A stretch of DNA of 64,000 nucleotides from Escallonia rubra (GCA_033065855.1 JAVXUO010001116.1:434001-498000), one strand, 5' to 3'; counted from the first letter of the stretch, positions 37,036 to 49,565 are shown. The notes: generated by a model not told the origin, from the sequence alone. Numbers and translations: made by a program.

Positions 37036-38264
37036 GGCCCCGTACGTTTACCATATTCGTTTTCCGTTTTTTGTTTTTTGTTTTTGTTTTCTATATTCTT
37101 GTATTCAGGTCCAAAATTTGATCGTGTACTTTTATCATTTTTGTCAGTTTTTCGTTTTTACTTTTTTCACTTAATCTTGTACGTTTACCATTTTCATTTT
37201 CATTTTCAGTCACTTTCTTGAATCCATTCTTGTATGTTTAGCATTTCCTACACTATTTGTACCCATATTTTCCCATTTTAACCCTACTTTTAACCTACCA
37301 AATTATTTTTGGTAGGGGGCTGGTCGAGGCATCAAACCTCTCTAGTAACAGAAAAAAAAAATCCTAAAGAATTCTGGCTGCTCCTTTCTTCTCATTTGAT
37401 CAGCAGCTCTAGCCTCTGCTCACCCACCGTCTGAATCTGAGGTCCCAACATTTGAGCTTTGATTATTCTTTATTTCAAGAAAGAATTTTAGAAGCAGTCA
37501 TCGTGCCACCCAGAAATGGAAACCCACCACCGTCGGTGAGTGGCCCACCCCACGAAGACAACCCACGACCACCCACAACCACACCGGCGCACCCAAGGCC
37601 GCCAACCGCACCAAGTGCCACCCAGAAATGGAAACGGAGGGTACCATCTTCAATCAATCAACCCACAAACAAAACTCAAAGAGAAAACATAAACAGCAAG
37701 GAGAATAGCAGATCGGTGCTTGTTAGGGAGATGATAGGTACTCGGCAGGAGGAAAGATGCTCCGTTTTGACAGATCTGCTGGATGGAAGGGAAATACGTT
37801 GACGAACTGGAGATGGCGTCTCCGTCTTCTCTGTGACGTGTCTCCGGCAGCTAAGGGGAGACTCGACCGCAGCTTCAATTTCTTCGGCAGCTTGAGCTTG
37901 AGAAATGGAGTGAGAGAGAGTTGTTGGGGATCTGCTCATTGAAAATGGAGATGTGCAATGAATCAGGCAGAGAGGGACGGGGAGAGAGGACAGCTTCACG
38001 TGACTAGGCTAGGCTTCGTAGAGCTTGTAAGAGAGAACAGTGAACAGTGCAACCATGCCTTGTTTCTTCAGAGTATTCTCTGACAAGAGTTGCGGCGTTT
38101 TGGAAAAAGGTGAAAACACCTCAAAGGTGTTTTCACGTTTTCAGCACTGTTCATTGTTTTTGGATCCGATACAAATACAAAAAATGGTAAAAGTACACAA
38201 AATATTCCCGTTTTTTGTAATCATTATAAAAAACGGAAAACAAATACTATAAACGTACGGGGCC
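37036..38264. mobile_element. Nested TIR element inside the hAT element
   Basis: The ends are GGCCCCGTACGTTTA and its exact inverse. The similarity extends through about 35-45 bp, including GTTTTCCGTTTTTT. Subterminal copies of GTACGTTTACCAT-like sequence recur near 37178. The superfamily is unclear: the GGCC start recalls PIF/Harbinger, but no target duplication is visible. A proline/threonine-rich frame at 37452-37802 has no recognised domain. Confidence 0.65.
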
Positions 38265-38483
38265 TTATTAATTTGAGCAACCCAATTCTAACCCGCGGGT
38301 CGAGTGACCATCCCACGGGTTTAATTGGGTTGACCCGCAGAGAATAAAAATAAGCGAGTTGGGTTGGGTTGTATGGGTCAGGTCATATTTTGCCGGCCCT
38401 ACTCTGTTCCCATCTCTCTGTATGCGTGTGCAGTAGAAATGCGGGTGTCGTTAGGGCAGCCTGGTTCTTTCTGGTTCGGACTA

Positions 38484-38862
38484 AAATCACTTTAGTTTTG
38501 GTTTTTGTTTTTAAAAATTTTAAAAAAATAAAAACGAGTTTAGTTTTTATTTTTTACAAAAATAAATGGGTGTTTGATTACCTAATTTTATTTTGAGTTT
38601 TTTCTTTGATGGTGGTTAGCAGTGGCGGTGGCCGGCGATGGCTGTCGGCTGCCTGCAGTCGCCGGCGGTGGGAGGGTGGTGGTGATGGTCTTAAAATAAA
38701 ACTCAAAATTCCTAAATGGGAGTTTTAAAAACAGTCATGTTTAAAAAAATGATTTTCAAAACCGAAGAAAAACAAAAACTATATGTCAAACGCGTTTTTT
38801 TCTCCAGTTTACAAAGCTAGAGAAAAAATAAAAAATGGAAAGGTTACCAAGTAGAACCTAAA
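38484..38862. repeat. T/G-rich interspersed repeat, copy 1
   Basis: This copy shares a layout and long stretches with 57835-58265: TGGGTGTTTGATTACC, TTTTATTTTGAGTTTTTTCT, a GGCGGTGG-rich centre, then GTCAAACGCG near the other end. It replaces about 80 bp present at the equivalent place in arm A (13826-13905), directly upstream of the RRP7 leader. Confidence 0.65.
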
Positions 38863-39297
38863 CTTGCACTTTCTTTTCTTTTCAACAAAAATGAGAAAAT
38901 GACAAATAACCCCTCATGTAATTTGGATTTGCGGTCAATTCTTTTGGATATTAATTTTAACAATTGACCTTTATTTATTAATTTAGTGCAATTGAGGATA
39001 ATTAGTCGATTTTAAACAAAATTGATCTGTAAAAAAAGACACAAATGCCCCTCTTATATCTAATTCCTTTACCTTTTCTTCATTAATCCTTCGTCACCAA
39101 CTCAAGCACCACCACAATCACGACCATCCCCAACTCAAAAACCACCATGTCGCTGCCATCACACCCACATTACTTAAACTGCCGCCACAAAATCCATATG
39201 TACCACCACCAAACCAACCACTAAAGACGAGCATCGTCAGTTATCCTACTTGTGTGCAAACACCAACCACTCTGCCATGCCAAGCCACTGTCTGCAC

Positions 39298-42200
39298 TGT
39301 CACGACCCGAACCCACGGGTAAGCCCGTGTGCTAGGCGCGTGACAGGCCGCAGGCCCATTCAAACACCTGCCAGGGTTCTACCAGACCTTACTACAATCC
39401 TATGACTCTAAATTAATTCTAATTTACAGACTTCAAAAAATTCAAATAAAACTCTCATTACATGTCTTTAAACTTATGAAGAAAACTCGAGGAGATCTAA
39501 GCCCCTTACATCAGTTCAAGCATAACATAAATTAACATAGACTAAAATGTTCGAATAGTGGGCATTCATTATTCTAAAAGTTCTCTTCAGGCACTACTCC
39601 CCCGAGTGGCTCATGCGGCTCCACTTCCCTTAAGTCGTCACCTGAAAAATAAGGAATGAGCGAAAGCCCAGCAAGTACACCAGCCATGTTCCTAAAATAA
39701 GTTTGAAGTTTCTAAAACATGCCATGGGTTTTCTTTCAACAAATCAAACATTTGATTATTGTCATTCGTAAAACTTCCTTCATATACATATACATGAAAT
39801 TTCAAAAGAAAAGATTTTCAAATCTGAGTACAATCATCGTTCATTCCATTCACATCAAACACATATATTTTTTTTCGTTGGTATGCTACAGTCAGCGTAC
39901 GAGCCCCCCTGATTAGGGCCCGAAATCCCTCCTACACCCGGGATAAAATAATCATGTGGACGCAAGGGCGCACCACCAGCCACAGTACTGTGCATCAACG
40001 TACAAGCCCCGTTGACCAGGGCCCGAAATCCAACATTCCCCCGTTGGATATGGGGCACATCAACCGAGACGAGTTTCATTGCTCATTTAACATGTACTCA
40101 GGAATTCTATGACTCACACAGCATTCCATGGCATTCTTTCAATTTACGTTTCAAATCAAATACTTTAGAAATAAACATATGCAGAATAGAACTTTAAACT
40201 TTAAATGATCAAATTATAAGTACATATCATAGGTTTTGCAAATAAGTATACAGAGGAACATGACAGGAGTACTTACCTCGCTCAAAATCTGCTTTAAGTA
40301 TTTGCTCAAATGCATGCCCTAGCTCTTGACTATCAAAACCTAAATAACAAATCATACGGATGTCATTTATTGTCGCTCGAGCACATTTAAGTATTAGGTT
40401 TCTTTTAAATGAGTAAAATTTTAGCCGACCGCCCCTCGATTTTTATATAATTACCTATTTGCCCCTAATGCCTAAAGTACCTTATCCCTCTAGATATAAC
40501 CTAAAAGAGTCCTTTTTAAATCATTGATGGTTATTTCGAACATGAACGGTCGTTCCGAAAATTTCTCGCTCGGAACCCTAAACTGCTCATTCAATTGAAC
40601 GCCAATGCTCAAGCCCCAAAAATATAACAAACGGCACTGGAATGCCACGACATTTCAGACACTCAAGCGCCACCATCATTTTAGATTACTATAAAATTCT
40701 AGGCTAAAAATAATTTTATTTACTATGTTAAATAATTCAAAATCTTGTTTTAAAAATAAAATTATTTGAAACACTTCCCATGCCCAGAAAATCTGAGAAA
40801 ATTCCACATCGAAGGTTTCACAAAAATAAGGGAAGTTTCTGTTTCGTACTTTTGCTAATTTTGCCCAAAAGAGGTCCTTAAAATGATTTTGCAGACTGTT
40901 GTAATAGTGAAGCGTTACGCGATAATCGCTCGGGCGCTACGCCGCTAACATAGCAAACGACCTTAAAAATTTTCGAAACTTTAGAAACTACCTTATCTTA
41001 GCTACATAAGATTATTGTAGGAGTTTTAGAATTTAATAACTTAATTTACTATTCTATAATACACTGACGTCTCCATCACGAATAAAATTAGTTAGCATGC
41101 TTCCCAAGCTCAAAAAAATCTAAAAGTTTTACTGTGTGTAGGTCTTGAAAAATTAATATAAGTTACTTCTTTGAGTTTTGTCCAAATAATTTTCTAGATA
41201 TATCTTAAAAATTCAAAAAGGAACTGCTCAAAAATTTTACTATTAGCGACAATTTGAAGTTCAATTTAAAACATAGCTTTCCCTCTCTCGCTACAGTACC
41301 TTCTTCCTCATGCAACCCATCAGTCTACTTCTTGTACCCAGAACCACATCACCCCCACAACACCCATTTTCTTAGCCTCTCACTCACCCACCTTTACAAC
41401 TCCCATGAATCTTATTACTTGCCTACCCATATGTATGTACCTACCTTCTCTAAATTCTCCTCTCCATCTCCGTGGACCATAGACAGTAACACAAATCATT
41501 CATCATCCTTCTCTTGCATATTGAGGAGTCCAATCTCTTTCTCCTTCAATAAACACCAAGCTGCTGGAACCATATAAGTAACAAACATGAACAACATTAT
41601 GGACCCAAACCACATCAAAGTTTGATACCTTATTGTTGTCACTAAACTGTGAATACCAAAACTGATCAAAGCAGCCTTCAAATCCAAACACCCCCGTCGT
41701 TGTCGGAGTTTCTTTCACCAACTTGATGATGCATAAATGGCTGGTTATTTCGTCTAACTTAGTGAAGGTGCAATCCACGCTCATATGTATATACAGGGGC
41801 GGCGCTACGTTTGAACGAGGGGGGGCTAATGTACCCCCTCAATTTTTAGGAATTTTTTTTTTAGTTTGCGTCTCTCTCACCCACTCCCAGATCCAGATGG
41901 CACACACCCACTCGCAATCACCGACGACGCCCGATGGCAACACGCCGACACGGCATTCGGCAGGGACTTCTGCCTCCTTGATTCAACTCTCTATATTGAG
42001 CTCGGCTGAGATCTGGAACCAGTGGAGCCGTGGATGCGTCGATCTGGAAATATAAGTGAATGGCGACGGTGACGGCGAGGCGAAGACTCCACTGGCCAAG
42101 AATCCACTGCCGGCGATGACGCGTCGACGACCGGTGACCCTTGCGGTCAATTAGTCAACTGCCTTCATCATTTAGGTATTTATTTCAGATTGATGATTGA

Positions 42201-44715
42201 TCATTTGCTAAATTGCTTTCCTAATTTGATTTTCATATATTGATGGACTTGATATTTTGATTCCCTGAGTATTGGGATGCTTTCCTAATTCAGAAGCTTT
42301 CCTAATTCGTTCTTGATTGTTTGCTAATTTGGTAGTATGAGAGGGGGTGAGTGCAGTTTGTAGTGATCACTGGTGAGCCCTAAATAGCTTCCAAGTCCTA
42401 ACCAGTCCCTCAGAAAAGAAGGGGCTCAATGAATTTTGGGGTTCCATTAGGTTTCCAACTCTAATTTTGGGGTTCCATTAGGTTTCCAACTCTCATTCAT
42501 CCCCTGTGAGATTGGAAAACTTAGCACTATACCAATTTCACTAAGTTCTCTTAAAATCTGCCACGAAAATCTTCTTAAACATGCTGCAATTAACTGTAAT
42601 TAGGGGCTATGTTTCATCACTAAATACTTCCTATAACTAGCTCCTAGAATTGGTGATCTTTACCTTTAACTGCTCACTTTGTAACAATGGTCGTTGCTTC
42701 ACTTTCTAAAACCTTTTAGAGTAACAAGACGTTCTTTACAAGACCCTTTTTCAGATGGATAATTTTGGAACTACTTCGCCACATAATGACAATAAGATCT
42801 AAAGGCAACTAGGTTTTTAATTCAGTATTTTGTTCATCTCTAAAGATTGCATAGAAGCAGAATCCTGACTATTGCTTTCTGTCTATACAGGGCAGTTCCA
42901 TTCTCTTATGGCTCACTATTTCCTGTATAATCTTAGCTTGCTCCTGACATCTCATATATGCATGAGCTTGTTGTGTGCTCTGTCAGCTGTGCACGAATGT
43001 TCATTGGTTACATATGGCCAACAAGCATGCTAAACTACTCTGTGACGGAAGTCTTCGACGAATCACAGAATCAGCGTGGCTAGCTAGTCTAAATTCTCAG
43101 ATACACGCTATGCCTACACTCTATCGAAGTAGTATACTGTATTAAATTGTCACGTTGTGGTGTATAAATATGATTTACAAAAGTAGGCACCGGGAAAGTT
43201 TGAAGCTTAGTATATCAGTGATACTGAAGTTGAGTAGATTCAAGTCAAATTGCCACTTTAATCTGCATTTCACTTTGACTACTTGTTTCTATGGAATACC
43301 TCATCCCGCCACTTAGCAAATGCTTTTATTTGTATATGGGAGTAACGATATTATCTATAGGAATTCTCTCTTTGAACCAGAAACTATTTCCAACATGGTC
43401 TTTGCTTTGGCTACTTGCATTTCATTTGCAATTTCACGATTTATATGAGGATTTGCTTTTCTACAAGTTCTATGAATAAGATCTCTACATCTACTATATA
43501 TGTTATTTACCTTTCTTTTTCTATCTGTTAGGTTCTTCCGGACAAGCAACTGCAGATTTTTTAAGAATGTTTAAGAGAGATGAAGGGAGAAAGAAAGATC
43601 GTTATTTGCTTTTGCAAAAGTCATCACAACTTGGCAACAAAGACACCAGGCCATGATTATACTGACAAAATTTTGATGAAAGCTTTATTCGTTTTAGAGA
43701 GGAATCATGAGGAACAAATCCTTGCAAATAACAAACTCTTTTGTTACTCCTTGATCGATCTTTCATTGTAGAGATAGCTTTGGACTGTATATTTTTAGCA
43801 CCCCTAGAATGAAATCCTGGTTCCGCCACTGTGTATATACACATAACACACTAAACTCGAACACCCATAACATATACTCGCAACCACCCACACCCACTGC
43901 CTTACGGCAGCGGGTTTCTAATCTTTCTACCATTTCATTCATTCACACAACCCACCTATACATTGATGACCCCCTTCACGGCATACCCATTTCCCATATA
44001 GTTTCTTGCCCTTCCCATTTTACACACACCAACAATACTCACCCACATTCACTCGTTATAATTAATCTAAAGGAGAAAGGCTAGAAACTTACAGAATCTT
44101 GCCGAAATCCTTTGATCCTTCTTCTAATCTATCTCTTTCTCTCTACTGGTATCCCTTGCCGTGAACCGAACTGCTGGAGTAGTCTTTTAGGGTTGGCTGG
44201 TGTTTGTAGCTCATCTATAAATATATTATTCCCTAGACCAAAGAATTACTAAAAGCCCCCCTCTTCCATTTCATGATTCATCTAAATTCTACCCGGAACA
44301 TCTATTATTACAAAAATCCCCAATATGGTTATTTTATGAACGGTGACGTATTAAAAGAATTTAACGGGTTATTACTTAACCCCGCTACACTTATTCGTAA
44401 CTAAAGCTGCTAATAAAATATCGACGCTAACTATATATATAAAATTGTCGCTAAAGGTTTCTAGAAAAATATCAGTTAACGCTAATCCTTGCCAACGACA
44501 TAAATCAATATCAATAATATCTGTTATCGTTATTTTTTTTTCTTATGATTCTAAAATTGTCGCTATAAGTCGCTAAAGAAAAATATACTAACACTAAACA
44601 AGAGTTCGTCGCTAAAAGACGCAAATATTCTTACTTGTAAAATTTGTCGCTAAAAGAATTAAATAAAATTTGTTAAAAATTACTAAAAATTCAAACCTAA
44701 GATCGGGATATTACA
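39298..44715 (-). mobile_element. Solo LTR (Gypsy type), itself interrupted by a hAT element
   Basis: It is flanked by perfect 5-bp duplications TGCAC (39293-39297 and 44716-44720). Read on the minus strand it begins TGTAATATCCCG and ends GGGTTCGGGTCGTGACA. Also on the minus strand, a CAGGTGACGACTTAAG motif about 350 bases from the end parallels the TAGGTGATGATAAG motif of the other LTRs, which fixes orientation. Removing the 2046 bp of nested hAT and its duplication leaves about 3.37 kb with no retroviral coding. Confidence 0.88.
41794..43831. mobile_element. Non-autonomous hAT element nested in the solo LTR
   Basis: The ends are CAGGGGCGGCGCTACG and CCTGGTTCCGCCACTG, inverted to each other over the outer 11-16 bases. 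A perfect 8-bp duplication TGTATATA flanks them (41786-41793 and 43832-43839). This is the CAGNGGCGGANCCAGG terminus of plant hAT elements with TTF-finger transposases. No transposase remnant was recognised in the 2038 bp. Confidence 0.92.
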
Positions 44716-45469
44716 TGCACACCACCAAGCCATTGTCTATCACCATGAATAGATCTAACTGACCCTAAACAATGTCGGCACCGCTAACGAGCCTACCCCA
44801 ATAACATGCACTGTCGCCAGCAATTCCACCCCAACAAGCAATTACCCACCTACCCGCGGGACCATCAAGCCATCGCACATCGCCATCAATAGAGAGATCG
44901 ATTTTTTTTTTGTAAGTTATTGATGTTTATAGAGGTGGGTTTGAATGGGCTAGGGGCGATGTTTCATAGCGACAACAGGGTGAGTGGGTTCTCAGTTAGT
45001 GATGGCTGCGGCAGGGGTGGCGAGGGATAGGAAAGGTGGGTGGCATTTGCTTGGCGGGAATGTGATGGTGGATGAGATGAAGATAGAGGTTAAGGGCAGA
45101 TAATGGTCGATTTAGGTAGCAGAGGGGGGTGGGTGGGGAAAGGGGGGCCGGTTCTAAACTTGAATTTTTAGGTTTTTTATTCTATTTACAGGATAAGTTT
45201 GGCATTTTAGCGAGAGTTGGTGGCATTTTTGAAATTTTACGGCTAAATTTATCAGGGTTGTAATTTGTTGATAATTGAGAGGGTGAATTGCCAAAATTAA
45301 TATCTAAAGGGGGTCGACCCACAAATCTAAAATACATAAGGAAGGTCATTTGTCATTTCCCCCAAAAATATCCTAAACTCCTTAATGTTAGGAGGAAATA
45401 TCAGTCAACGCCATCAACTTTTTAAATTCTACATATCCTTCCTGAATCTTAAAGATTCATCTATATATA

Positions 45470-45905
45470 TTACTTATTAAGCCAAAACGTGGTATGATGT
45501 AACACCTCTTTGGTCTTACATAACTATCAACCTACAATGATGACAAGTGGCATTCCAAATTATTTTTAAAAAGTGACACAATGATGACAAGTGACATTCC
45601 AAATTTTAATTGGTAAGTAACTACCTACAAAAATATGTTTAGTTTTTACAAATTAAAGTTCATCCAAAAATAGAGTTAAAGTAAAATTTAAAAGCCAAGT
45701 ATGATATGATAATAATATTTTGCTAACTTATTTTTGGACACGTATGGCTAACTTAGTTTTCTGTTTTAAGATTCATTTTACTAAATAAGACAATAAACAC
45801 GTCTACATATACTTGATGTTTGATTTTTTTTAAAAAAACAAAATTTGTACTATTAATTTCATTTTCACACATTCATCGCATGTGCCACAGTGACTCGTAA
45901 CAGAT
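45470..45905 (+). repeat. Helitron-like repeat, copy 1
   Basis: It starts near TCTATATATATTACTTATTA, followed by AGCCAAAACGTGG and TGATGTAACAC. It ends in a short hairpin-like GCATCGCATGTGCC zone followed by GTGACTCGT. Two further copies lie at 47655-47965 and 49160-49565. A TC start and a 3' hairpin followed by a CT(A/C)GT-like end fit Helitrons, but the ends are not clean enough to be sure. Confidence 0.45.
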
Positions 45906-45914
45906 AAAACCCTT

Positions 45915-47620
45915 TTTTTTACAACATTGTTTGCGTTCTATAAATTTTTTGATGCCATCAGTCCTGAATCTACAAAATTCATCACAGATACACTTTTCTT
46001 GTACAACGCCATCTTTATTCTATAAGTTTTTTTTTTATGCCAACTTTTAGTGCACCCACAACTCTCCCTTCACTCGTACTGCCATACATCCCCCAACCCC
46101 CATCATGCAAAAAGAGTGCCACCACCATTGCTGCACAACCCCCTCCCTCCCCCACTAGCACCACCACCACCACCACCACCGGGCAATGCAGTGGAATGGG
46201 TGCCACCGCCATGTTAGACTTGCCATCACCAACAAACCACATCATTGCATCATGGTCTCAATCTCAAATTTGGATAGTCTATTTCTCTCTGTTTTTTTTA
46301 ATTGAAGGGCGAAATTTATGTGAACTCATATTCTTACAAACTCCGTCATGATTTAAAAAAGCCTTTGGTTATGACGTCATAAAACCTAGAGATTAACTGG
46401 AAACCGTTCAACCCACCTCCGCCGATGTTTGTGTGTGTAGATCTATGAGTGTGTGTGCATGCATTTTTGTGTGTGGTGTAGATCTATGCGTGTGTGCACG
46501 CTCACAAATCTATACAATGGTGGTGGTTTGTGTTGTTCAGGTGGTGCCGTGGTGGTGGTATTGGAGTTGAAGGAGCAGATCGAGAGCACGTGCTAAACAC
46601 TATCATTTCTATGGGATTCCTCTTTCCCACTTTCAGCCTTTATAGTATTTATATCTTCTAGTTGCACTTTTATGCCCTCCTTGCTATAAAATGGGATGTT
46701 GATGTTGAAAATTCAGGCCTGGGGTTTTATAGCCAACCCATGAGGGCAGTTGCCAGAGGAGGGACAAGGTTTTCTCGAGAGATCAAATTATTGAGAAATA
46801 TGAAGGTGGATTAAATAAAGGCTCAGGTAAAAAAATGGTGTTCTTATTGTTGTTTTGCCCAAATACATGACCATTAAACAATTCAAAGTGCGGGACAATT
46901 TGGATCTCTAGCTAGTTCTATAATCGAAATCCATAATTTACTAGTGTGATGTATGTTATATTTTGCATAAAGTTTACCTTTTAAAGGTATTTAATTGTAA
47001 TACATGAAAATAAAATTTGGGTCAATGTGGAATTAGAGATGGCGTGGTGTCGTGATGGTTGTTAGTGGTGGTCTTAGACTTAAAGGGGAAAGACCAATAG
47101 AGGGCCTGGGGTTGGGTTATGTTAGAAAGAAAGTAAAGGAAGTGGCATGTGAAATGAAAATTCAAGGCAAATAAAAGTATAAATGAGTTATTTTTAAATC
47201 CTTACCTCCATTTGTACCATTCGGTCCAAAGATGTATTGATAGTTTCGATAGACACGAATGATACTACCCACAAACTTCAAGGGATGTAGGAAAATGCCC
47301 TTACTATTGAATTCACACTTTTTTGTCACTGAAAAATTCGAAAGTATCACTAATGTCTCTTGTAATAACAAAACAATATTGAACATACTTAAAAATAGTG
47401 TGAATTTAGGTCAATCCTTTATTTACTTCTCACTTAAATGTGAACATAAACTTGAAATGAGAGCGAAATGCATCAAAATTTTTGAATGATATTGGATTAT
47501 GGTGATTGATGAGCACACATCATAGACAACGTTAAGGAGATTAACTATCATTGTCGTGACTCGTTTAACATGAGTCTGGATCCTTCACAGTGGTGAAGCT
47601 TTTTCTTCATGTATTTTTTG
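45915..47620 (+). repeat. 1.7-kb dispersed segment, copy 1
   Basis: This is colinear with 49575-51260 throughout, including TTTGCGTTCTATAA, a CCACCACCACCA run, the (TG)-rich AGATCTATGAGTGTGTG part, and CATGAGTCTGGATCC near its end. The second half also matches 21795-22590. Frames in the CACCAC-rich part are low-complexity and not conserved as protein. Confidence 0.85.
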
Positions 47621-47654
47621 TTTTGATAAAAGACATGTCAGTTAGTGTTGCGGC

Positions 47655-47965
47655 CATAATAAAAATCTTAATTGGTAAATAACTACCTATAAAAACATGT
47701 TTAGTTTTCACAAATTAAAACTCATCAAAAAACATTGTTAAAATAAAATTTAAAGGACAAATTTGATATGATAATAATATTTTGCTAACTTATTTCTGAA
47801 TAGTATGGCTAAGTTATGTTTTCATAATTTAAGATTTATTTTACTGAATATGACAATAGACACGTATAAATGATGCTTGATTTTTTTTAACTAAACTTAT
47901 ACTATTAATTCTATCTTCACAAACGCATCGCGTGTGCCACAACAACTCGTAACATATAATAAAGT
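47655..47965 (+). repeat. Helitron-like repeat, copy 2 (5' truncated)
   Basis: This matches copy 1 from AATCTTAATTGGTAAATAAC through AATAATATTTTGCTAACTTA to GCATCGCGTGTGCCAC. It follows copy 1 of the 1.7-kb segment directly. Confidence 0.5.
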
Positions 47966-49159
47966 TTAGTAGCTTTTGACATTCTTATTCTTTTTTTTTT
48001 GTGTGTGTGACTAAAATCAAGGTGGTAATGAAAACGGGTGTTAGCCCTCAATATGGTCGCTGAACCGAAACATATCCAAGAATCATATTTTTATTATATC
48101 TTCATAAATCCATTATTACAGTCACCTATTTAATTATTTCTACTAACTACATTTAGCAAACCTTAATTGTCATCCAATACTTTTACTTGCCGAAGAAAAA
48201 GAGAAAAAAAAAAAAAAAACTAACCACCATAAAAACACCCTAAGATGTCCTATTTTTCCATACGTTAAAGCCTCATTTTATAAATTGCTTTCCATTCGTA
48301 AGGGTAATCTTAATTTAAGTAACTCCAAATCAAGGATAAATAGACACACTCAACTAGAGGATTTTGTACAGACAAAATGGAAAAATTTACAGATACAGAT
48401 AAAGATACTTAATACAGTAGAGCATCCTAATACAGTAAGTAGAAGATATTAGTCGTAAGCTAGCCCTTTGAGATAGGTCAGTCAGTTGGTGGTTGTTCCC
48501 ACCTTTGTTGATGTTCGGGACTGAGGGTGGGCGAGCAATGGGGTGTTGTGAGTCTGTACCTAGGGTCGTCGGGGTTGGGTGGCCAGGAATTGGTCAGTTA
48601 GGTGCTAGGGGTTGCAGATTTGTTAACGTGGTGGTTAGGGCAGGTTCGGATGGTGGCAGTTGATGATCAGCCGAGGAAATTCCACGGCGGGGCTGTGGGT
48701 GGCATGGCTTTGGGTTGGGGTTGGGATTGTGGTGGTGGGGCGTGTGGGGTTTTTTACCTGTGTATGGGGTGGACTCTGATAGTGGGGGTTGTGGCTAGGT
48801 TGTGCTTTAGTGGTGATGGAGGTGCTCGCCGTTCATGGAGATCAGTGGTTATGGATAATTATTTATTATCTAATATTTTACTTTTTTGTCACTGTTTAAA
48901 AATTTTCTTATAATAAAATTAGTAATACGATATGATATTATATAATATCAAGTTTGGCCTTTGGAATATGTTATGACTATATTTTTTAATGAAGTTTAAA
49001 TGGTTCCATGTGCAAAAATAATGTTGTTAAATTGAAACTTGTAATATACTGAAACATTGTGTGTAAATATTTTAAAATGTGAAAACCAAACATGTCCTTA
49101 AAGTAGTATTTAATAATGTTTTTATTTTGTGTCATTTTTTAAAGAATTTTCTCACAGTG
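47966..49159. other. No recognisable gene
   Basis: This is AT-rich DNA with a G-rich plus-strand stretch at 48460-48860. The open frame there (48602-48913) is Gly/Trp-rich from base composition and matches nothing I know. Confidence 0.4.
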
Positions 49160-49565
49160 CCACTTGTCACCGTGGCACACGCGATGCGTGTGCGAAAATA
49201 ATATTAATAGTGCAAATTTTGTTTTAAAAAATGCAAATATCACGTATACGTCTTTATTATCATATTCAGTAAAATAAATCTTAAATAACAGAAAAATAAG
49301 TTATTCATACGTGTCTAAAAATAAGTTAGCAAAATATTATTATCGTATCAAACTTGGCCTTAATTTTTTTTAACTATATTTTCTGATAAAGTTTAACTTG
49401 TGAAAACTAAATATATTTTTATATGTAGTAATTTACCAATTAAGATTTTCATTTTGTGACAATTTTAAAAAAAATTCTTGGAATGCCACTTGTCACCATT
49501 GTAAGTTGGTAGTTACGTAACACCAAAAATGTGTTACACCAAATCAAGTTTTGGCTTAATAAGTA
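49160..49565 (-). repeat. Helitron-like repeat, copy 3 (inverted)
   Basis: This is the complement of copy 1: it ends (plus-strand) in AAGTTTTGGCTTAATAAGTA. At the other side it contains a perfect 7-bp stem CACACGC-GAT-GCGTGTG. Copy 2 of the 1.7-kb segment follows it. Confidence 0.5.

Larger units (their letters stand above)
34184..38401. mobile_element. hAT transposon inserted in RRP7 exon 1
   Basis: The ends are TAGGGTGGCAA and TTGCCGGCCCTA (inverse TAGGGCCGGCAA). The flanking 8-mers are CTCTACTC (34176-34183) and CTCTGTTC (38402-38409). Each differs by one base from CTCTGCTC, the sequence at the empty site in both duplicated arms, so this is an 8-bp hAT target duplication that has since diverged. 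The interior lacks a transposase. It holds unidentified, possibly captured host sequence and a nested TIR element. Confidence 0.88.
26564..38413 (-). pseudogene. RRP7: RRP7 (rRNA-processing protein 7) gene, eight exons, exon 1 split by a hAT element
   Basis: RRP7 acts in the nucleolus in small-subunit pre-rRNA processing. Coding exons: 38413-38402 plus 34175-34043 (exon 1), 32929-32825, 32732-32487, 31518-31432, 31327-31181, 30854-30757, 27793-27583 and 26640-26564. All junctions have GT/AG and phases agree, giving 371 codons plus stop if the insertion is ignored. Visible hallmarks: a lysine-rich N-terminus with ETKIVDLSET, an acidic/basic middle, then WITEYYQRRPGVKIL and EGGWTVVVHHKGRKK. The C-terminal signature is GLDFYRFQKRESKRNE, ending in AARKFRPY. 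The 4.2-kb hAT lies after codon 4 and puts TAG-containing duplicated bases in the frame, so the allele as read should be null unless spliced or excised. No other lesion was found, so inactivation is recent. Confidence 0.9.
38893..45361. mobile_element. MULE-like TIR element upstream of RRP7, split by a solo LTR
   Basis: The left end (GAGAAAATGACAAATAACCC) and the complement of the right end (GGAAATGACAAATGACCTTC) are inverted copies. The similarity continues over about 100 bp through GATTTG(T/C)GGGTCAA-type and TATTAATTTT sequence. The flanks are both CCAAAAATA-like, suggesting a 9- to 10-bp duplication; arm A (13933-13943) supports the left flank. The interior that remains outside the LTR is Pro/His-codon and G-rich low-complexity sequence with no transposase. 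The native body is about 1 kb once the LTR is removed. Confidence 0.65.

Noticed and set aside
46037..46351. Pro/Thr-rich frame, also seen near 49785
   Set aside because: Runs of CCACCA codons in a duplicated repeat explain it. The frame is not kept between the two copies.
48602..48913. 103-codon Gly/Trp-rich frame
   Set aside because: It comes from G-rich composition (GGTGGT, TGGGG) and has no recognisable domain.
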